Below are positions 8,792-18,548 of a DNA stretch of 48,067 bases, one piece after another (position 1 is the first letter of the stretch; each line of letters starts with the position of its first letter). The position numbers and the translations under genes are program-made. Location of the stretch: NCBI GenBank assembly GCA_903931835.1, contig CAIZEE010000503.1, positions 1 to 48,067 of the forward strand, given 5' to 3'. Origin of the DNA: an uncultured Elstera sp. Lineage in GTDB: Bacteria > Pseudomonadota > Alphaproteobacteria > Elsterales > Elsteraceae. The notes under the pieces were generated by a model. The model saw only the letters and a program-made list of their open reading frames with translations, searched no databases and was not told where the DNA came from.

Positions 8792-9625
8792 TCACGCATT
8801 GCCAACCGACGCCGCTCCCCGCCGTTTGGCTGACGGCAGCGCCAATGCTGCAGCCAGTGCCCGCACTTCCTGCCGCGCCGCGACATGGCTCATTGTTAAC
8901 GGTTGATCGACCGCATCGGCCGTCCGTGCGCCGATATCGAGCAAGGTAAGACCGCTCGGAAACAGCTCACGAAAGATGACACGCTCGCTGAACCCCGGTG
9001 CTAAACGAAAGCCGATACGCTTGGCAAGCTGGTCGAGTGCGGCTGCGACATGGGCTTTGTTGCGGGCGTCGAGTGTGCTCAGACGATTCCGCATGACGAT
9101 CCAATCAAGCGGCGGGCGTTTGGCGATCGCCCGGCGCTTGCGCTGCTCCCAGACCATCTCGGCATAATGACTCGGGCGGCGGATCTGCAGCGTCTCCGGT
9201 TCGACCCGAGCCAGCACGTCGAAATCGATGAAGCTGTCGTTCAGCGGCGTGATCAATATATCGGCCGCCTCATGCGCCAGGCGCGACAACGCTGTGTCGC
9301 TGCCGGGGCAGTCGACGACGATGTAGTCGTGATCGGTGCTGAGCTCCGCCAATGCCGCCTTAAGCGCCTCACTATCGCCATCGCCGATCGGCCTCAGCGT
9401 AGGCATGACGAGGGGCCGCGCGGTTTTTTCGGCATAAGCGGCGCGGTTTTCGAGATAACGGGTCAGCGTCGCCTGACGAACATCAAGATCGAGAGCGGCA
9501 ACGCGGTTGCCGTCCTGGATCAAGGTGATGATCAGATGCATGGCGGTGGTGGATTTGCCCGAACCGCCTTTTTCGTTGCCGAGCGCGATGATCCGGGCCG
9601 GGCCCGGCATCGTTCCGCTGGTCAT
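8792..9625 (-). CDS. mipZ: MipZ-type ParA-like ATPase, division-plane positioning
   Basis: MipZ is a ParA/MinD-superfamily ATPase of alphaproteobacteria. It forms a gradient from the ParB-marked poles and blocks FtsZ assembly, confining division to mid-cell. The 277-residue protein carries the deviant Walker A motif GNEKGGSGKST (16-26, signature K19 and K24), then DLDVRQATLTRYLENR, and VVDCPGSDT as the Walker B region. GNEKGG and the absence of a DNA-binding N-domain fit MipZ better than chromosomal ParA. GGGTGA lies 6 bases before the start at 9625. It is divergent from pyrE. CtrA and ChpT genes in the same window fit a Caulobacter-like cell cycle. Confidence 0.88.
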   Translation of the reverse strand: MTSGTMPGPARIIALGNEKGGSGKSTTAMHLIITLIQDGNRVAALDLDVRQATLTRYLENRAAYAEKTARPLVMPTLRPIGDGDSEALKAALAELSTDHDYIVVDCPGSDTALSRLAHEAADILITPLNDSFIDFDVLARVEPETLQIRRPSHYAEMVWEQRKRRAIAKRPPLDWIVMRNRLSTLDARNKAHVAAALDQLAKRIGFRLAPGFSERVIFRELFPSGLTLLDIGARTADAVDQPLTMSHVAARQEVRALAAALALPSAKRRGAASVGNA

Positions 9626-9773
9626 GGATAGTCACCCGCCTCAGTCGTCAAAAAAGATTGGGCGCGGACCTTAGAGCAGATCGGACCCCGGTGGAAGACG
9701 CCGCCTTGCCAGAAGCATCGTTTGACCGTAAAGAGGCCGAATACGCCATATTTGCCGATCGAGGGCACGCTCC

Positions 9774-10439
9774 ATGACCCCTATTGATGACGCTGCCCGC
9801 ATGACTGCCCGCATTCTGCTGGAGATTGAGGCGATCACGATCCGCCCGGCAGAGCCGTTCATCCTGACCTCCGGCTGGGCAAGCCCGGTCTATGTCGATT
9901 GCCGCAAGGTCATTTCGTTCCCGCGTGCCAGGCGCGCGATCATCGACGCTGCGGTGGCAAAGATCGAACGCGAAATCGGCTTCGAATCAATCGATGCCAT
10001 AGCGGGCGGGGAGACGGCGGGCATTCCCTATGCCGCGTGGATCGCCGATCGCCTGGGCCTGCCGATGCTCTATGTCCGCAAGAAGCCCAAAGGATTTGGC
10101 CGTAACGCACAGATCGAAGGGATTTTCCCGGAGGGTGCGCGCGTGCTGCTGGTCGAGGATCTGGCGAGTGACGGCAAGAGCAAGCTGATCTTTGTCGACG
10201 CGCTGCGCAAGGCCGGTGCGGTGGTCAGCGACGCTTTGGTCGTCTTCTTCTACTCAGCCTTCCCGCAAGGGCTGAAGGTGCTGGACGAGGCTGGGGTTCG
10301 CCTGCTGTCGCTCGCCACTTGGGAAAATGTCCTGGCTATCGCCGATGCCGATCCGCGCTTTTCATCCGATGACATTTTGGAAGTGCGCCGCTTCCTGGCC
10401 GACCCGGCGGCTTGGTCCGCAGCGCATGGCGGCGCTTAG
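9774..10439 (+). CDS. pyrE: orotate phosphoribosyltransferase
   Basis: PyrE joins orotate and PRPP to form orotidine 5'-phosphate in pyrimidine synthesis. The 221-residue product has the type I PRTase fold: an N-terminal hood (FILTSGWASPVYVDCRK), GGETAGIPYAAWIA, LYVRKKPKGFGRNAQIEG (catalytic loop), and the PRPP-binding motif VLLVEDLASDGKSK. The start ATG 9774 fits the family N-terminus, though no strong ribosome binding site precedes it. Its TAG stop at 10437-10439 is the first triplet of a palindromic repeat (10437-10488). Confidence 0.95.
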   Translation: MTPIDDAARMTARILLEIEAITIRPAEPFILTSGWASPVYVDCRKVISFPRARRAIIDAAVAKIEREIGFESIDAIAGGETAGIPYAAWIADRLGLPMLYVRKKPKGFGRNAQIEGIFPEGARVLLVEDLASDGKSKLIFVDALRKAGAVVSDALVVFFYSAFPQGLKVLDEAGVRLLSLATWENVLAIADADPRFSSDDILEVRRFLADPAAWSAAHGGA

Positions 10440-10540
10440 AGGGCGATCGTTACACGCGCCTTCACCTTGAAGCGCGAATCACTCTCTATTTTATGAAGAG
10501 GGTCTGATTCGCGGTTCAATTTGAACCGATCAGACCCTAG
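10437..10540. repeat. composite palindromic repeat, copy A (two hairpins)
   Basis: Read on the minus strand, the element begins CTAGGGTCTGAT (10540-10529) and forms a nested hairpin to 10500: GGGTCTGAT/ATCAGACCC outside, CGGTTCAA/TTGAACCG inside. After an 11-base spacer comes a second, looser palindrome (10488-10437) with TAGAG/CTCTA ends and a core ending AACGATCGC. The same two parts in the same order occur at 21308-21412. It fills the space between convergent pyrE and the pentapeptide gene, and each gene's TAG stop codon is the outermost triplet of the element on its side. A role as bidirectional terminator is likely. Confidence 0.8.
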
Positions 10541-11916
10541 CCGAGATCGCCGCTCCGGCGCACGCCGTTCAGATTGGCGCCGGTCAGATTGGCGCCGCCC
10601 AGGATCGCCTCGGTCAGGTTGGCCCCTTGGAGATCGGCGTTCGATAAATTCACGTCGCGCAAATCGGCCTTGCTAAGATCGGCGCCAAGCAGCCTGGCAC
10701 CGCTTAAATTGGCGCCGACCAGATTGGCGGCGTTCAGCTTGGCCAGCTCAAGATCGGCCGACCAGGACGCACCGTCATGGCCGGCCAGCGAGACCGGACC
10801 GATCATCGCCCGGCGCAGGTCGGCGCCGATTAAAATGGCCCGGCGCAAATTCGCGCCGCGCAAATCAGCATCAATGAATTTGGCGCCGCGCAGATCGGCA
10901 AAGGACAGATTGACCATCAGCATTTCGGCTTTGACGAAGCTGACATCGTTGAACATGCAGTAGTCGAATTGCGCCACCGACAGATGCGCGCCATCGAAAT
11001 TCAGCCCGGTCATGTCGATCCCGGGCAGGATCAATTGCGAGCCGTCGACCCCCGATGTTTCGACCCATTGCCTGTGGGCCTTAAGAAGGTTTTCTTGAGT
11101 GAAGCCAAGCGTAGCGAAGCGGGGTACGCGCTTGACGATGGCAAATTCGCCGCGCGTCAGCCACGAGACATCGACGACCGCACCTCTCAGATCAGCGCCC
11201 TCCAAATTGGCGCCATTCCACTTGGCATCGGTGGTCACCGCACCTTGAAGGTTGGCGCCGCGCAGATTGCACCCCGACAGATCGGCGCCTGACAGGGTCG
11301 AGCCGGTCAGATTGGCATTGCGCAAATCGGCGTTGGTCAGATTGACATGGTTCAGATTGGCGTCGGTCAGATCGGTCTGGACTCCCATCGCATTGGCCAT
11401 GCGGGCATGGGACAGATCGGCGCGGCGGGCCAGCGTGCAAGCGAGATCGGCCGGTGACGGCGTGTATGACACCATATGCAATTCACGCGAGGTATCGCTG
11501 AGCGCCAGAACGCCTTCCCTGAGATCGGCGGATACCATGATCGCGTCGTCCAGTACCGCGCCGCGCAGGCAGGTGCCGCGCATATCGGCCCGCGTCAAAT
11601 TACCTTCGCGCAGATCCGCCAACCTCAGATCTGTCGCAAACATATTGGCCGAAACCAGCCTGGTTCCCCGCAATACAGCACGCTGTAATCGAGCCCCTGA
11701 CAAATCCGCCCCGGATAATTCGCGGTCGCTCAGATCGAGCGCAGAAAGATCGGTGAAGGACAAGTTGGCGCGGGCACCGCCGGCACGCTGGCTCAAATAA
11801 GCCTCGTGGCCGGAGATCACCTTATTAAGTTCGTTCTGCGCGATCACGCGCAGCGGGATCGGTTGACCAGCTCCATTGTTAGCCCCGCCTGGAGCCGGTT
11901 GTTGAGGTTCGACCAT
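10537..11916 (-). CDS. pentapeptide repeat protein
   Basis: The 459-residue protein is built mostly of A(D/N)LXX pentapeptides, which fold into a right-handed quadrilateral beta-helix. After a Pro/Gly/Asn-rich N-terminus and a short helical segment (to about 50), a first block covers roughly 50-135, a second 165-260 and a third 305-455, separated by non-repeat segments (around 140-165 and 260-300). There is no signal peptide or membrane segment, so it is probably cytoplasmic. Some family members mimic DNA and protect gyrase, but this cannot be claimed here. The stop codon lies inside repeat copy A. Composition is like that of its neighbours. The specific role is unknown. Confidence 0.88.
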   Translation of the reverse strand: MVEPQQPAPGGANNGAGQPIPLRVIAQNELNKVISGHEAYLSQRAGGARANLSFTDLSALDLSDRELSGADLSGARLQRAVLRGTRLVSANMFATDLRLADLREGNLTRADMRGTCLRGAVLDDAIMVSADLREGVLALSDTSRELHMVSYTPSPADLACTLARRADLSHARMANAMGVQTDLTDANLNHVNLTNADLRNANLTGSTLSGADLSGCNLRGANLQGAVTTDAKWNGANLEGADLRGAVVDVSWLTRGEFAIVKRVPRFATLGFTQENLLKAHRQWVETSGVDGSQLILPGIDMTGLNFDGAHLSVAQFDYCMFNDVSFVKAEMLMVNLSFADLRGAKFIDADLRGANLRRAILIGADLRRAMIGPVSLAGHDGASWSADLELAKLNAANLVGANLSGARLLGADLSKADLRDVNLSNADLQGANLTEAILGGANLTGANLNGVRRSGDLG

Positions 11917-12030
11917 TATGCCTGCGTCGTCACTATGAAGGCCTTCGGCGCGCTAAATCGTTGCTGCCCGCAGCAGGATCAAGCGCGTTTTGGAGGTGAT
12001 GGACGGTCGCTGGCTGAAGCATCACGGGGC

Positions 12031-12059
12031 ATCATGGATTATGGATAATTTTTTGCCAA
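12031..12059 (-). promoter_or_regulatory. candidate sigma70-type promoter of the pentapeptide gene
   Basis: On the minus strand TTGGCA (12059-12054, five of six) and CATGAT (12036-12031, four of six) are 17 bases apart in an AT-rich stretch. This predicts a leader of roughly 110 bases before the start at 11916. Consensus match only. Confidence 0.4.
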
Positions 12060-12091
12060 TATATCTCGACATTGGGCGTCGCAGAGGGAGG

Positions 12092-13012
12092 TCAAAGTGC
12101 CGCCGCGCGGCGGCGGCCATCCACGCCGGTCGGCTCTTCATGGATGATGATTTCGGCGCCGGGATACGCCGCCACCAACTCGGCCTCGACTTCCTGTCCG
12201 ATAAAATGGGCGGAGCGCAGATTGAGACTGCCCTCCATCTCCAGCGTCACATGAATGAAAATCCTGGGACCCGCCTGGCGCGTGCGGATGCCATACGCGT
12301 CTAGCACCCCCTGATGGGTGAGGCATATCCGCCGAATGCGCTCGCGATCCTCGTCGGGCAACTCGCGGTCCATCAGCATCTGAAAAGATTGCTGAAAAAT
12401 CCTCGCTGAATTGATGATGAGATAAAAACCGATGCCGAGGCCGAAAAGCGGATCGATCAGCTGCCAGCCAAGCGATTTTGACAGCAGCAGGGAGACCAGC
12501 ACCCCGAGATTGAGATAAAGATCGCCCCGATAGTGAATTTCGTCGGCAGCCACGGCCACCGAGGGGCTCTGCTTCAAGGCGTAGCGCTGGAACGCGACGA
12601 CCAGGCCGGTCAGTGCGATCGACACGATAATGACGGCAAAGCCGATTGCCTCGTTATGGATCGGCGCCGGATTGAGCAAGCCCGCAATCGACGAGGCGAT
12701 CAGGATCCCGGCCGATACCGCGACGAAGATGGTCTGGGCGAGACCAGCCAGCGGTTCGGCCTTGCCATGGCCAAAGCGATGTTCGTCATCAGGCGGCTGC
12801 TGGGCCAAACGAACTGCGGCGAGATTGAGCAGAGAGGCGGCTGCGTCTAATCCGGAATCGAGTGCGGTCGACAACACGCTGATCGATTGCGTCGCGAAAT
12901 AGGCGAATAGCTTGATCGCGATCAGCAGTAACGCGACCGACAGGCTGATTTCCGTCGCGCGCCGATGCAGGCGCTGGACCAGCGAAACGCCGCCCTCGGT
13001 TTCAGACGTCAT
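12092..13012 (-). CDS. cation diffusion facilitator (FieF-like divalent metal efflux)
   Basis: CDF proteins export Zn2+, Fe2+ or related ions in exchange for protons at the inner membrane. The 306-residue protein has about six membrane segments, the transport-site residues D52 and D56 (ALDSGLD) and H160 and D164 (HYRGD), and a C-terminal cytoplasmic domain ([12 protein letters not shown]). The DD/HD pattern is that of the FieF/YiiP group. [11 protein letters not shown] is another family mark. I place the start at 13012, where ATGA overlaps the pdxH stop by 4 bases, implying translational coupling; the frame alone would allow 13036. Substrate is not decidable from the sequence. Confidence 0.9.
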   Translation of the reverse strand: MTSETEGGVSLVQRLHRRATEISLSVALLLIAIKLFAYFATQSISVLSTALDSGLDAAASLLNLAAVRLAQQPPDDEHRFGHGKAEPLAGLAQTIFVAVSAGILIASSIAGLLNPAPIHNEAIGFAVIIVSIALTGLVVAFQRYALKQSPSVAVAADEIHYRGDLYLNLGVLVSLLLSKSLGWQLIDPLFGLGIGFYLIINSARIFQQSFQMLMDRELPDEDRERIRRICLTHQGVLDAYGIRTRQAGPRIFIHVTLEMEGSLNLRSAHFIGQEVEAELVAAYPGAEIIIHEEPTGVDGRRRAAAL

Positions 13013-13632
13013 GGATAGAGACGCTCGACCGACCAACCTGACGAGGTCGCTTGATAGACCCGGCGGTCATGCAGTCTGAACGGCTGGTCCTGCCAGAATT
13101 CGATATGATCGGGCACCAGCCGGAAGCCGCCCCAATGGGGCGGTCGGGGCACGCTGCCTTGAGGGTATCTGGCGCTGAAATCGGCGACGCGCGCCTCCAA
13201 CGTCGCCCTCTTATCCAAGACGTGCGATTGCAGTGAGGCCCAGGCGCCGATTTGCGATTGATAGGGGCGGCTGGCGAAATACCGGTCGGCTTCTTCATCC
13301 GCCGCCAACCCAACTGATCCCTCGATCCGCACCTGACGGCGCAGGCTCTTCCAGTGAAAGCACAAGGCCGCCTTCGGGTTGGCCGCCAGTGCCTCGCCCT
13401 TGCGGCTTGTTAGGTTTGTGTAGAAGACAAACCCGCTCGTATCGAAATCCTTCAGCAGCACGATGCGGACGGACGGTCTACCGTCTGCGTCGATCGTCGC
13501 CAGCGACATGGCGGTCGGGTCGTTCAGCTCCTCCGCTGTTGCCATGGTCAACCATTGGGCAAACAGCTGGAAAGGATCTGCCAAGTCGGGGATGCCGGCG
13601 GCCTGTGGGCCTTGGGCTGTGGGGGAGGTCAC
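13009..13632 (-). CDS. pdxH: pyridoxamine 5'-phosphate oxidase
   Basis: PdxH uses FMN and oxygen to make pyridoxal 5'-phosphate, the last step of the vitamin B6 route. Family motifs: [20 protein letters not shown] (FMN site), [38 protein letters not shown], and the C-terminal FRLHDRR and RLYP that close the active site. The start is taken as GTG 13632 because AAGGAG lies 6 bases before it; an in-frame TTG at 13653 lies upstream of that ribosome binding site and is unlikely. 207 residues. Its stop overlaps the start of the efflux gene. It is divergent from the dnaJ-like gene, a common arrangement in this class. Confidence 0.95.
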   Translation of the reverse strand: MTSPTAQGPQAAGIPDLADPFQLFAQWLTMATAEELNDPTAMSLATIDADGRPSVRIVLLKDFDTSGFVFYTNLTSRKGEALAANPKAALCFHWKSLRRQVRIEGSVGLAADEEADRYFASRPYQSQIGAWASLQSHVLDKRATLEARVADFSARYPQGSVPRPPHWGGFRLVPDHIEFWQDQPFRLHDRRVYQATSSGWSVERLYP

Positions 13633-13834
13633 GTCAGGCTCCTTCGAGTTCAAGCGATTGGCGCCATCATAGGGTGCATCTGGTTCGGCGGGCAGGCGTT
13701 TCTAGGCCGGTTGACGAAAAATGCTGTGACTCATAACGCTGGCAATGATTTAAGGTATTGAGTCGATACTACGACCCAGTGCCCATCGTTCCGCCGTTAA
13801 TGCGCCGTCTGCGATTGCGGTGTACAGGATAGAG

Positions 13835-14737
13835 ATGCGCGACCCTTATGACGTTTTAGGCGTGCCGCGCACGGCCAGCGCGGACGCAATCAAGCAAGCC
13901 TATCGCAAGCTGGCGAAACAGCTTCATCCCGATTTGCATCCGAACGACAAAGCAGTCGAGACGAAATTCAAAGAAGTCTCGGCGGCCCATGATCTGTTGT
14001 CCGACACGGTCAAGCGTGGGCGCTTTGATCGGGGCGAGATCGACGCATCCGGCGCCGAGCGTCCTAATGCGCGATATTACAAGGCCTATGCCGGTCGCGG
14101 CGAGACGGGGCGGTCCAACCCGTTCGACGCCGAAGATATCTTTGAGATGTTCAACGAGGATATCCGTCGGCGGAGCTCGGAGCGCGAGACGCCGAAGCGG
14201 CGGGGGGCCGACGTCAATTATTCGCTCAGCGTCGATTTCATCGCAGCGAGCGCCGGCACCAAGCGCCGACTGACCTTGCCCGATGGACGCACGCTCGATG
14301 TCACCATTCCGCCCGGCACGCTGGAGGGCACGGTCTTAAGATTGCGTGGTCAGGGGCAGCCTGGCGCCGCCGGGGCCGGGGATGCATTGATCGAAATCCA
14401 GGTCGAACCGCATCCGTTTTTCGAGCGGCGCGACAACGATATTCACGTCGAGGTGCCGGTGACGCTGCGCGAAGCCGTGTTGGGCGCCACCATCACAGTG
14501 CCGACAATTGACGGGAATGTCGCGGTGAAGGTGCCAAAGGCGTCTAGTTCCGGCACGACGCTTCGGCTTCGGGGCCGGGGGTTGGCCGCCGCTCGCGGTG
14601 GCGCCAGGGGCGACCAATACGTCCGGCTGATGATCAGCCTGCCGACCAAGCTTGACGATGAGTTGAAGGATTTCGTAGAGCGCTGGAACCCTAGCCAGCC
14701 TTATCGTGTGCGCACCAAACTTGGCATCGACGATTGA
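13835..14737 (+). CDS. DnaJ C-terminal-domain co-chaperone (CbpA-like, no zinc finger)
   Basis: J-domain proteins stimulate the ATPase of DnaK. In this 300-residue protein the J domain fills residues 1-70 with the HPD triad at 31-33 (QLHPDLHP). A Gly/Arg/Asn-rich linker follows, and then two beta-rich substrate-binding domains (from about 125: VDFIAASAGTKRRLTLPDG, IPPGTLEGTVLRLRGQG). There are no CxxCxGxG zinc-finger repeats, so it is a CbpA/type II protein and not canonical DnaJ. ATG 13835 has AGGA 5 bases upstream; the GTG at 13820 would put that site inside the gene. Confidence 0.92.
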   Translation: MRDPYDVLGVPRTASADAIKQAYRKLAKQLHPDLHPNDKAVETKFKEVSAAHDLLSDTVKRGRFDRGEIDASGAERPNARYYKAYAGRGETGRSNPFDAEDIFEMFNEDIRRRSSERETPKRRGADVNYSLSVDFIAASAGTKRRLTLPDGRTLDVTIPPGTLEGTVLRLRGQGQPGAAGAGDALIEIQVEPHPFFERRDNDIHVEVPVTLREAVLGATITVPTIDGNVAVKVPKASSSGTTLRLRGRGLAAARGGARGDQYVRLMISLPTKLDDELKDFVERWNPSQPYRVRTKLGIDD

Positions 14738-14828
14738 CCGGGCGGTGTCGCGGCTGCTATGGGCGATATAACTTTCGCATGCTAGCCGTACGACCTGCGG
14801 CCATTCATCTACAGAAAACGAGGTAAGT

Positions 14829-15656
14829 ATGAGCAACCCCAGCGCCCTTCCCGCCGGCAAATTGATGGCTGGCAAGCGGGGCTTGATTCTGGGTGTCGCC
14901 AATGAGCGTTCGATTGCCTGGGGCATTGCGCGCATGCTGGCTGAACACGGTGCAGAACTCGCATTCACCTATCAAGGCGAGGCGCTGGAGAAGCGTGTGC
15001 GGCCTTTGGCTGCGTCGCTCGGCAGTGAGCTTGTGATGGATTGCGATGTCGCGAGCGAGGCGTCGATCGATGGGGTTTTCACCGAACTCGCTAAGCGCTG
15101 GGATCGCCTCGACTTTCTGGTGCACGCAATCGGCTTTGCCGATAAGGAAGACCTCAAAGGCGAGTACATGAAGGTGAACCGCGCCAACTTCCTGATGGCG
15201 ATGGACATCTCCTGCTATTCCTTCACGGCGGTCTGCCAGCGCGCTGTGCCGATGATGACCGAGGGCGGTTCGCTGATCACGCTGAGTTACTATGGCGCCG
15301 AGCGTGTCGTGCCGCATTACAACGTCATGGGCGTCGCCAAGGCGGCGCTCGAGGCGAGCGTGCGTTATCTGGCGGTCGATCTCGGCGGCAAGAACATCCG
15401 TGTCAATGCGCTGTCGGCAGGTCCGATCAAGACGCTAGCGGCGTCCGGCATCGGTGATTTCCGCTACATTCTGAAATGGAATCAGTACAACTCGCCGCTG
15501 AAGCGCAATGTCACGCTGGAAGATGTCGCGGGCGCCGGGCTGTATTTGCTGAGCTCGCTGTCATCGGGCGTCACCGGGGAATGCCACCATGTCGATTGCG
15601 GGTACCACGTCGTCGGCATGAAGGCTGTCGACGCGCCGGATATCAGCGTCGTCTGA
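14829..15656 (+). CDS. fabI: enoyl-[acyl-carrier-protein] reductase (NADH)
   Basis: FabI carries out the last reduction of each fatty-acid elongation cycle and is the target of triclosan-type inhibitors. The 275-residue sequence has the cofactor motif [24 protein letters not shown], and the catalytic pair Y154 and Y164 with K171 in [20 protein letters not shown], followed by [16 protein letters not shown]. The classical FabI spacing is kept. A clear GAGG precedes the start. It lies 11 bases upstream of aroC. Only a single glycine-rich NAD motif is seen, so FabI and not FabV. Confidence 0.96.
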   Translation: MSNPSALPAGKLMAGKRGLILGVANERSIAWGIARMLAEHGAELAFTYQGEALEKRVRPLAASLGSELVMDCDVASEASIDGVFTELAKRWDRLDFLVHAIGFADKEDLKGEYMKVNRANFLMAMDISCYSFTAVCQRAVPMMTEGGSLITLSYYGAERVVPHYNVMGVAKAALEASVRYLAVDLGGKNIRVNALSAGPIKTLAASGIGDFRYILKWNQYNSPLKRNVTLEDVAGAGLYLLSSLSSGVTGECHHVDCGYHVVGMKAVDAPDISVV

Positions 15657-15667
15657 CGGGGGCAGGG

Positions 15668-16741
15668 ATGGCGGGCAACAGCTTCGGCAGCGTGTTCCGC
15701 TTTACAAGCTGGGGTGAAAGCCATGGCCCTGCCATCGGCTGCGTGGTCGACGGCGTCCCGTCCAAGCTCGACCTGTCCGAGGCCGATATTCAGCCCTGGC
15801 TCGACAAGCGTAAGCCCGGGCAGTCGCGTTTCACGACCCAGCGGCAGGAAAGCGACATCGTATCGATCCTGTCTGGCGTGTTCGAGGGCAAGACCACTGG
15901 TGCCCCAATTGCGCTGCAGATCGCCAATACCGACCAGCGCTCGAAAGACTATTCGGAGATCAAGGATATCTATCGTCCGGGTCACGCCGATCTCACCTAC
16001 GATCTGAAATACGGCATTCGCGACTATCGTGGCGGTGGCCGGTCCTCGGCGCGTGAGACGGCGGTCCGCGTTGCGGCTGGTGCTGTTGCCCGGGCGATCC
16101 TGGGGCCCAGCGTTAGCATCCGGGGCGCGCTGGTCGAAATCGGCGGCGACGCCATCGATCGCGCCGGATGGGATTGGGCTGCGGTGGAGGAAAATCTGCT
16201 GTTCTGTCCCGATCGCGCTGCTGCGGCTCGCTGGGAAACGCTGCTGGACGGCGCGCGCAAAGCGGGCTCCTCGCTCGGCGCCATCGTCGAGGTCGTGGCG
16301 AGCGGTGTGCCGGCTGGTCTGGGTGAGCCGCTATACGACAAGCTCGACAGCGATATCGCGCGGGCGATGATGACGATCAACGCGGTCAAGGGTGTCGAAA
16401 TCGGCGATGGTTTTGCCACGGCGCGGCTGGCCGGCGAAGACAATGCCGACGAGATGCGCATGCAGGATGGCCGTATCTCCTTCCTGTCCAATCACGCCGG
16501 CGGGATACTCGGCGGCATTTCGACCGGCCAGGACATCGTCGTGCGCTTTGCGGTTAAGCCGACTAGCTCAATTCTGACGACCCGCCGGACCGTCGACCGG
16601 TTTGGCCACGATGCCGAAATCAGAACCAAGGGCCGCCACGATCCCTGTGTCGGGATCAGGGCGGTCCCGGTTGGCGAGGCGATGCTGGCTTGCGTCCTGG
16701 CGGATCATTTGCTGCGACACCGCGCATTGACCGGTTCTTGA
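15668..16741 (+). CDS. aroC: chorismate synthase
   Basis: AroC eliminates phosphate from EPSP to give chorismate, the branch point for aromatic amino acids, using reduced FMN. The 357-residue protein begins [20 protein letters not shown], the family N-terminus, and contains GRSSARETA (FMN and phosphate contacts), [17 protein letters not shown] and [14 protein letters not shown]. The frame is open to 15476, but start ATG 15668 follows a good GGGGGCAGGG and sits 11 bases after the fabI stop. The fabI-aroC pairing is common in alphaproteobacteria. Confidence 0.97.
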   Translation: MAGNSFGSVFRFTSWGESHGPAIGCVVDGVPSKLDLSEADIQPWLDKRKPGQSRFTTQRQESDIVSILSGVFEGKTTGAPIALQIANTDQRSKDYSEIKDIYRPGHADLTYDLKYGIRDYRGGGRSSARETAVRVAAGAVARAILGPSVSIRGALVEIGGDAIDRAGWDWAAVEENLLFCPDRAAAARWETLLDGARKAGSSLGAIVEVVASGVPAGLGEPLYDKLDSDIARAMMTINAVKGVEIGDGFATARLAGEDNADEMRMQDGRISFLSNHAGGILGGISTGQDIVVRFAVKPTSSILTTRRTVDRFGHDAEIRTKGRHDPCVGIRAVPVGEAMLACVLADHLLRHRALTGS

Positions 16742-16762
16742 ACGCGTGAGGGGGGATAGTCC

Positions 16763-18541
16763 ATGGGACGTGTCGTAATCGGCTGTCTGGCGGTGATTGG
16801 CGTTATCTCCATGTTCGTGCTGGCGGTGACGGTCTTTGGCGTCTATCTGGTCGTCAATCGGCATGGCCGGGATACGGTGGCCGAGGTCGCGCCGCATACG
16901 CTGCTTAGGCTCAATCTCGGTGGATCGATCGCCGAGACCTCAGGTTCCGATCCGATCGCCATTGCTCTGTCGGGCGGCAAGGCGTCCTTGCGCGATCTGG
17001 TCGACGCGATCGATAGCGGGGCGGCGGATCCGAAGGTCAAAGGGTTGATCGCCGATCTCGGTCGCGCTCAGATGTCGCTCGCGACGGCGGAGGAGCTGAG
17101 TGCGGCGCTCGGCCGGTTTAGGACTGCCGGCAAACCGGCCTATGCCTATGCCGATACGCTGGCGGAGAGCAGCAGCAACACCCAGGTGCTTTATTTGGCA
17201 TCACAGTTCGACCAGGTCTGGCTGCAGCCTGCCGGCGAGATCGGGGCTACCGGCCTTAGCCTCGAATTGCCCTATGTCGCCGATGCGCTGAAGACGATCG
17301 GCGTGACACCGCGCTTTTCGCAGCGTTACGAGTTCAAGGGCGGCATCGACATGTATGTCGCTCCCGGAACCTCGCCGGCCTTGAAGCAGTCCCTCGGCAC
17401 CCTGGTCTCCGATCTTTATGGCCAGATCGTCGACGGCATCGCCGCCGGTCGCAAGATTTCGGCTGATGAGGTTCGTCATCTGATCGATCGGGCACCCCTT
17501 TCGGCCAATGAGGCGCTCAATGCGAAGCTGATCGATCATGTCGGCTATCGGATCGACAGCGAGAATGCCCTGCGTAAGGCGGCCGGGACTGATACCGGAA
17601 AATTCATGGATGCTGGCGACTATCTGAAACTCGCCGGACCGCTGAACGGCGCCGGCGAGCGGATCGCCGTGATCTATGGCGTCGGCGAGGTGGTGCGCGG
17701 CGATCCTGAGGAAAGCTTCTCCGGTAACTCCCAGATGAGTGCCGAGGAGATCGCCCGCGCCTTCCGTGATGCCGCGCGCGATCCTAAGGTGCGCGCGATC
17801 GTGTTCCGTATCGATAGTCCCGGCGGCTCTTATGTCGCCTCCGATACGATCTGGCATGCGGTTCATCAGGCGCGGCAATCCGGCAAGAAGGTGATCGCCT
17901 CAATGGGCGGGCTGGCGGCATCGGGCGGCTATTTCTCTGCCATTGCCTGCGACCGGATCATTGCCGAGCCGGCGAGCCTGACCGGATCGATCGGCGTCTA
18001 TTCCGGCAAATTCGTGCTAACGAAATTATGGGACAAGATCGGCGTCAAATGGGACCAGGTGTCGTCTGGCGCTCACGCCGGCATTGACAGCATGAATAAC
18101 GACTTTACGCCCGACGAGGCGGCGGGTTTTGAGCGCGATCTTGATCGCATCTATGGCGATTTCACGCATCGCGTAGCGACCGATCGCCATATCCCGGAGC
18201 CAGAGATGGACGCTGTTGCGCGCGGCCGGGTGTGGAGCGGCGCGGCGGCCAAGGCGCATGGTTTGGTTGATGAGCTCGGCGATTTTCGGGCGGCTGTGAT
18301 CGAGGCGAAACGGGCGGCCGGGCTTGACGCCAATGCTGCGGTCGATTTGGTGACCTTCCCGAAGCCCGAGCAATCCTGGCAGCGTTTTGCCAGAATGGTC
18401 GGGCGCGTCACCCGGACCGAGGCATCGCTGCAGCAATTCGGCGAGATGACGAAGGTGATTGCGCCGACAATCAGCAGGCTTGCGCCATCAACCGCCGAAC
18501 GCTTGCTGATGTCGCCTCTATCCGATCAATCGCTGCAATAA
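16763..18541 (+). CDS. sppA: signal peptide peptidase SppA, 67K type
   Basis: SppA is an inner-membrane serine protease that degrades cleaved signal peptides. The 592-residue protein is the long, duplicated form. A membrane anchor lies at about residues 5-31, the N-terminal half provides the general base K192 (YEFKGGIDMYV), and the C-terminal half provides the nucleophile S387 in GGLAASGGYFSA, with FRIDSPGGS upstream. The Ser/Lys dyad split across the two halves matches the E. coli enzyme. It starts 21 bases after aroC and may be read through from it. Confidence 0.93.
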   Translation: MGRVVIGCLAVIGVISMFVLAVTVFGVYLVVNRHGRDTVAEVAPHTLLRLNLGGSIAETSGSDPIAIALSGGKASLRDLVDAIDSGAADPKVKGLIADLGRAQMSLATAEELSAALGRFRTAGKPAYAYADTLAESSSNTQVLYLASQFDQVWLQPAGEIGATGLSLELPYVADALKTIGVTPRFSQRYEFKGGIDMYVAPGTSPALKQSLGTLVSDLYGQIVDGIAAGRKISADEVRHLIDRAPLSANEALNAKLIDHVGYRIDSENALRKAAGTDTGKFMDAGDYLKLAGPLNGAGERIAVIYGVGEVVRGDPEESFSGNSQMSAEEIARAFRDAARDPKVRAIVFRIDSPGGSYVASDTIWHAVHQARQSGKKVIASMGGLAASGGYFSAIACDRIIAEPASLTGSIGVYSGKFVLTKLWDKIGVKWDQVSSGAHAGIDSMNNDFTPDEAAGFERDLDRIYGDFTHRVATDRHIPEPEMDAVARGRVWSGAAAKAHGLVDELGDFRAAVIEAKRAAGLDANAAVDLVTFPKPEQSWQRFARMVGRVTRTEASLQQFGEMTKVIAPTISRLAPSTAERLLMSPLSDQSLQ

Positions 18542-18548
18542 AGACCGT

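Noticed and set aside
9671-9690. ttagagcagatcggacccc, partly like the dispersed repeat
   Set aside because: Only scattered matches to the repeat ends, no palindrome, and it lies in the mipZ/pyrE promoter region.
13710-13738. TTGACG followed by a weak -10 before the dnaJ-like gene
   Set aside because: The -35 is good, but no acceptable -10 hexamer lies 16-18 bases away, so I did not annotate a promoter.
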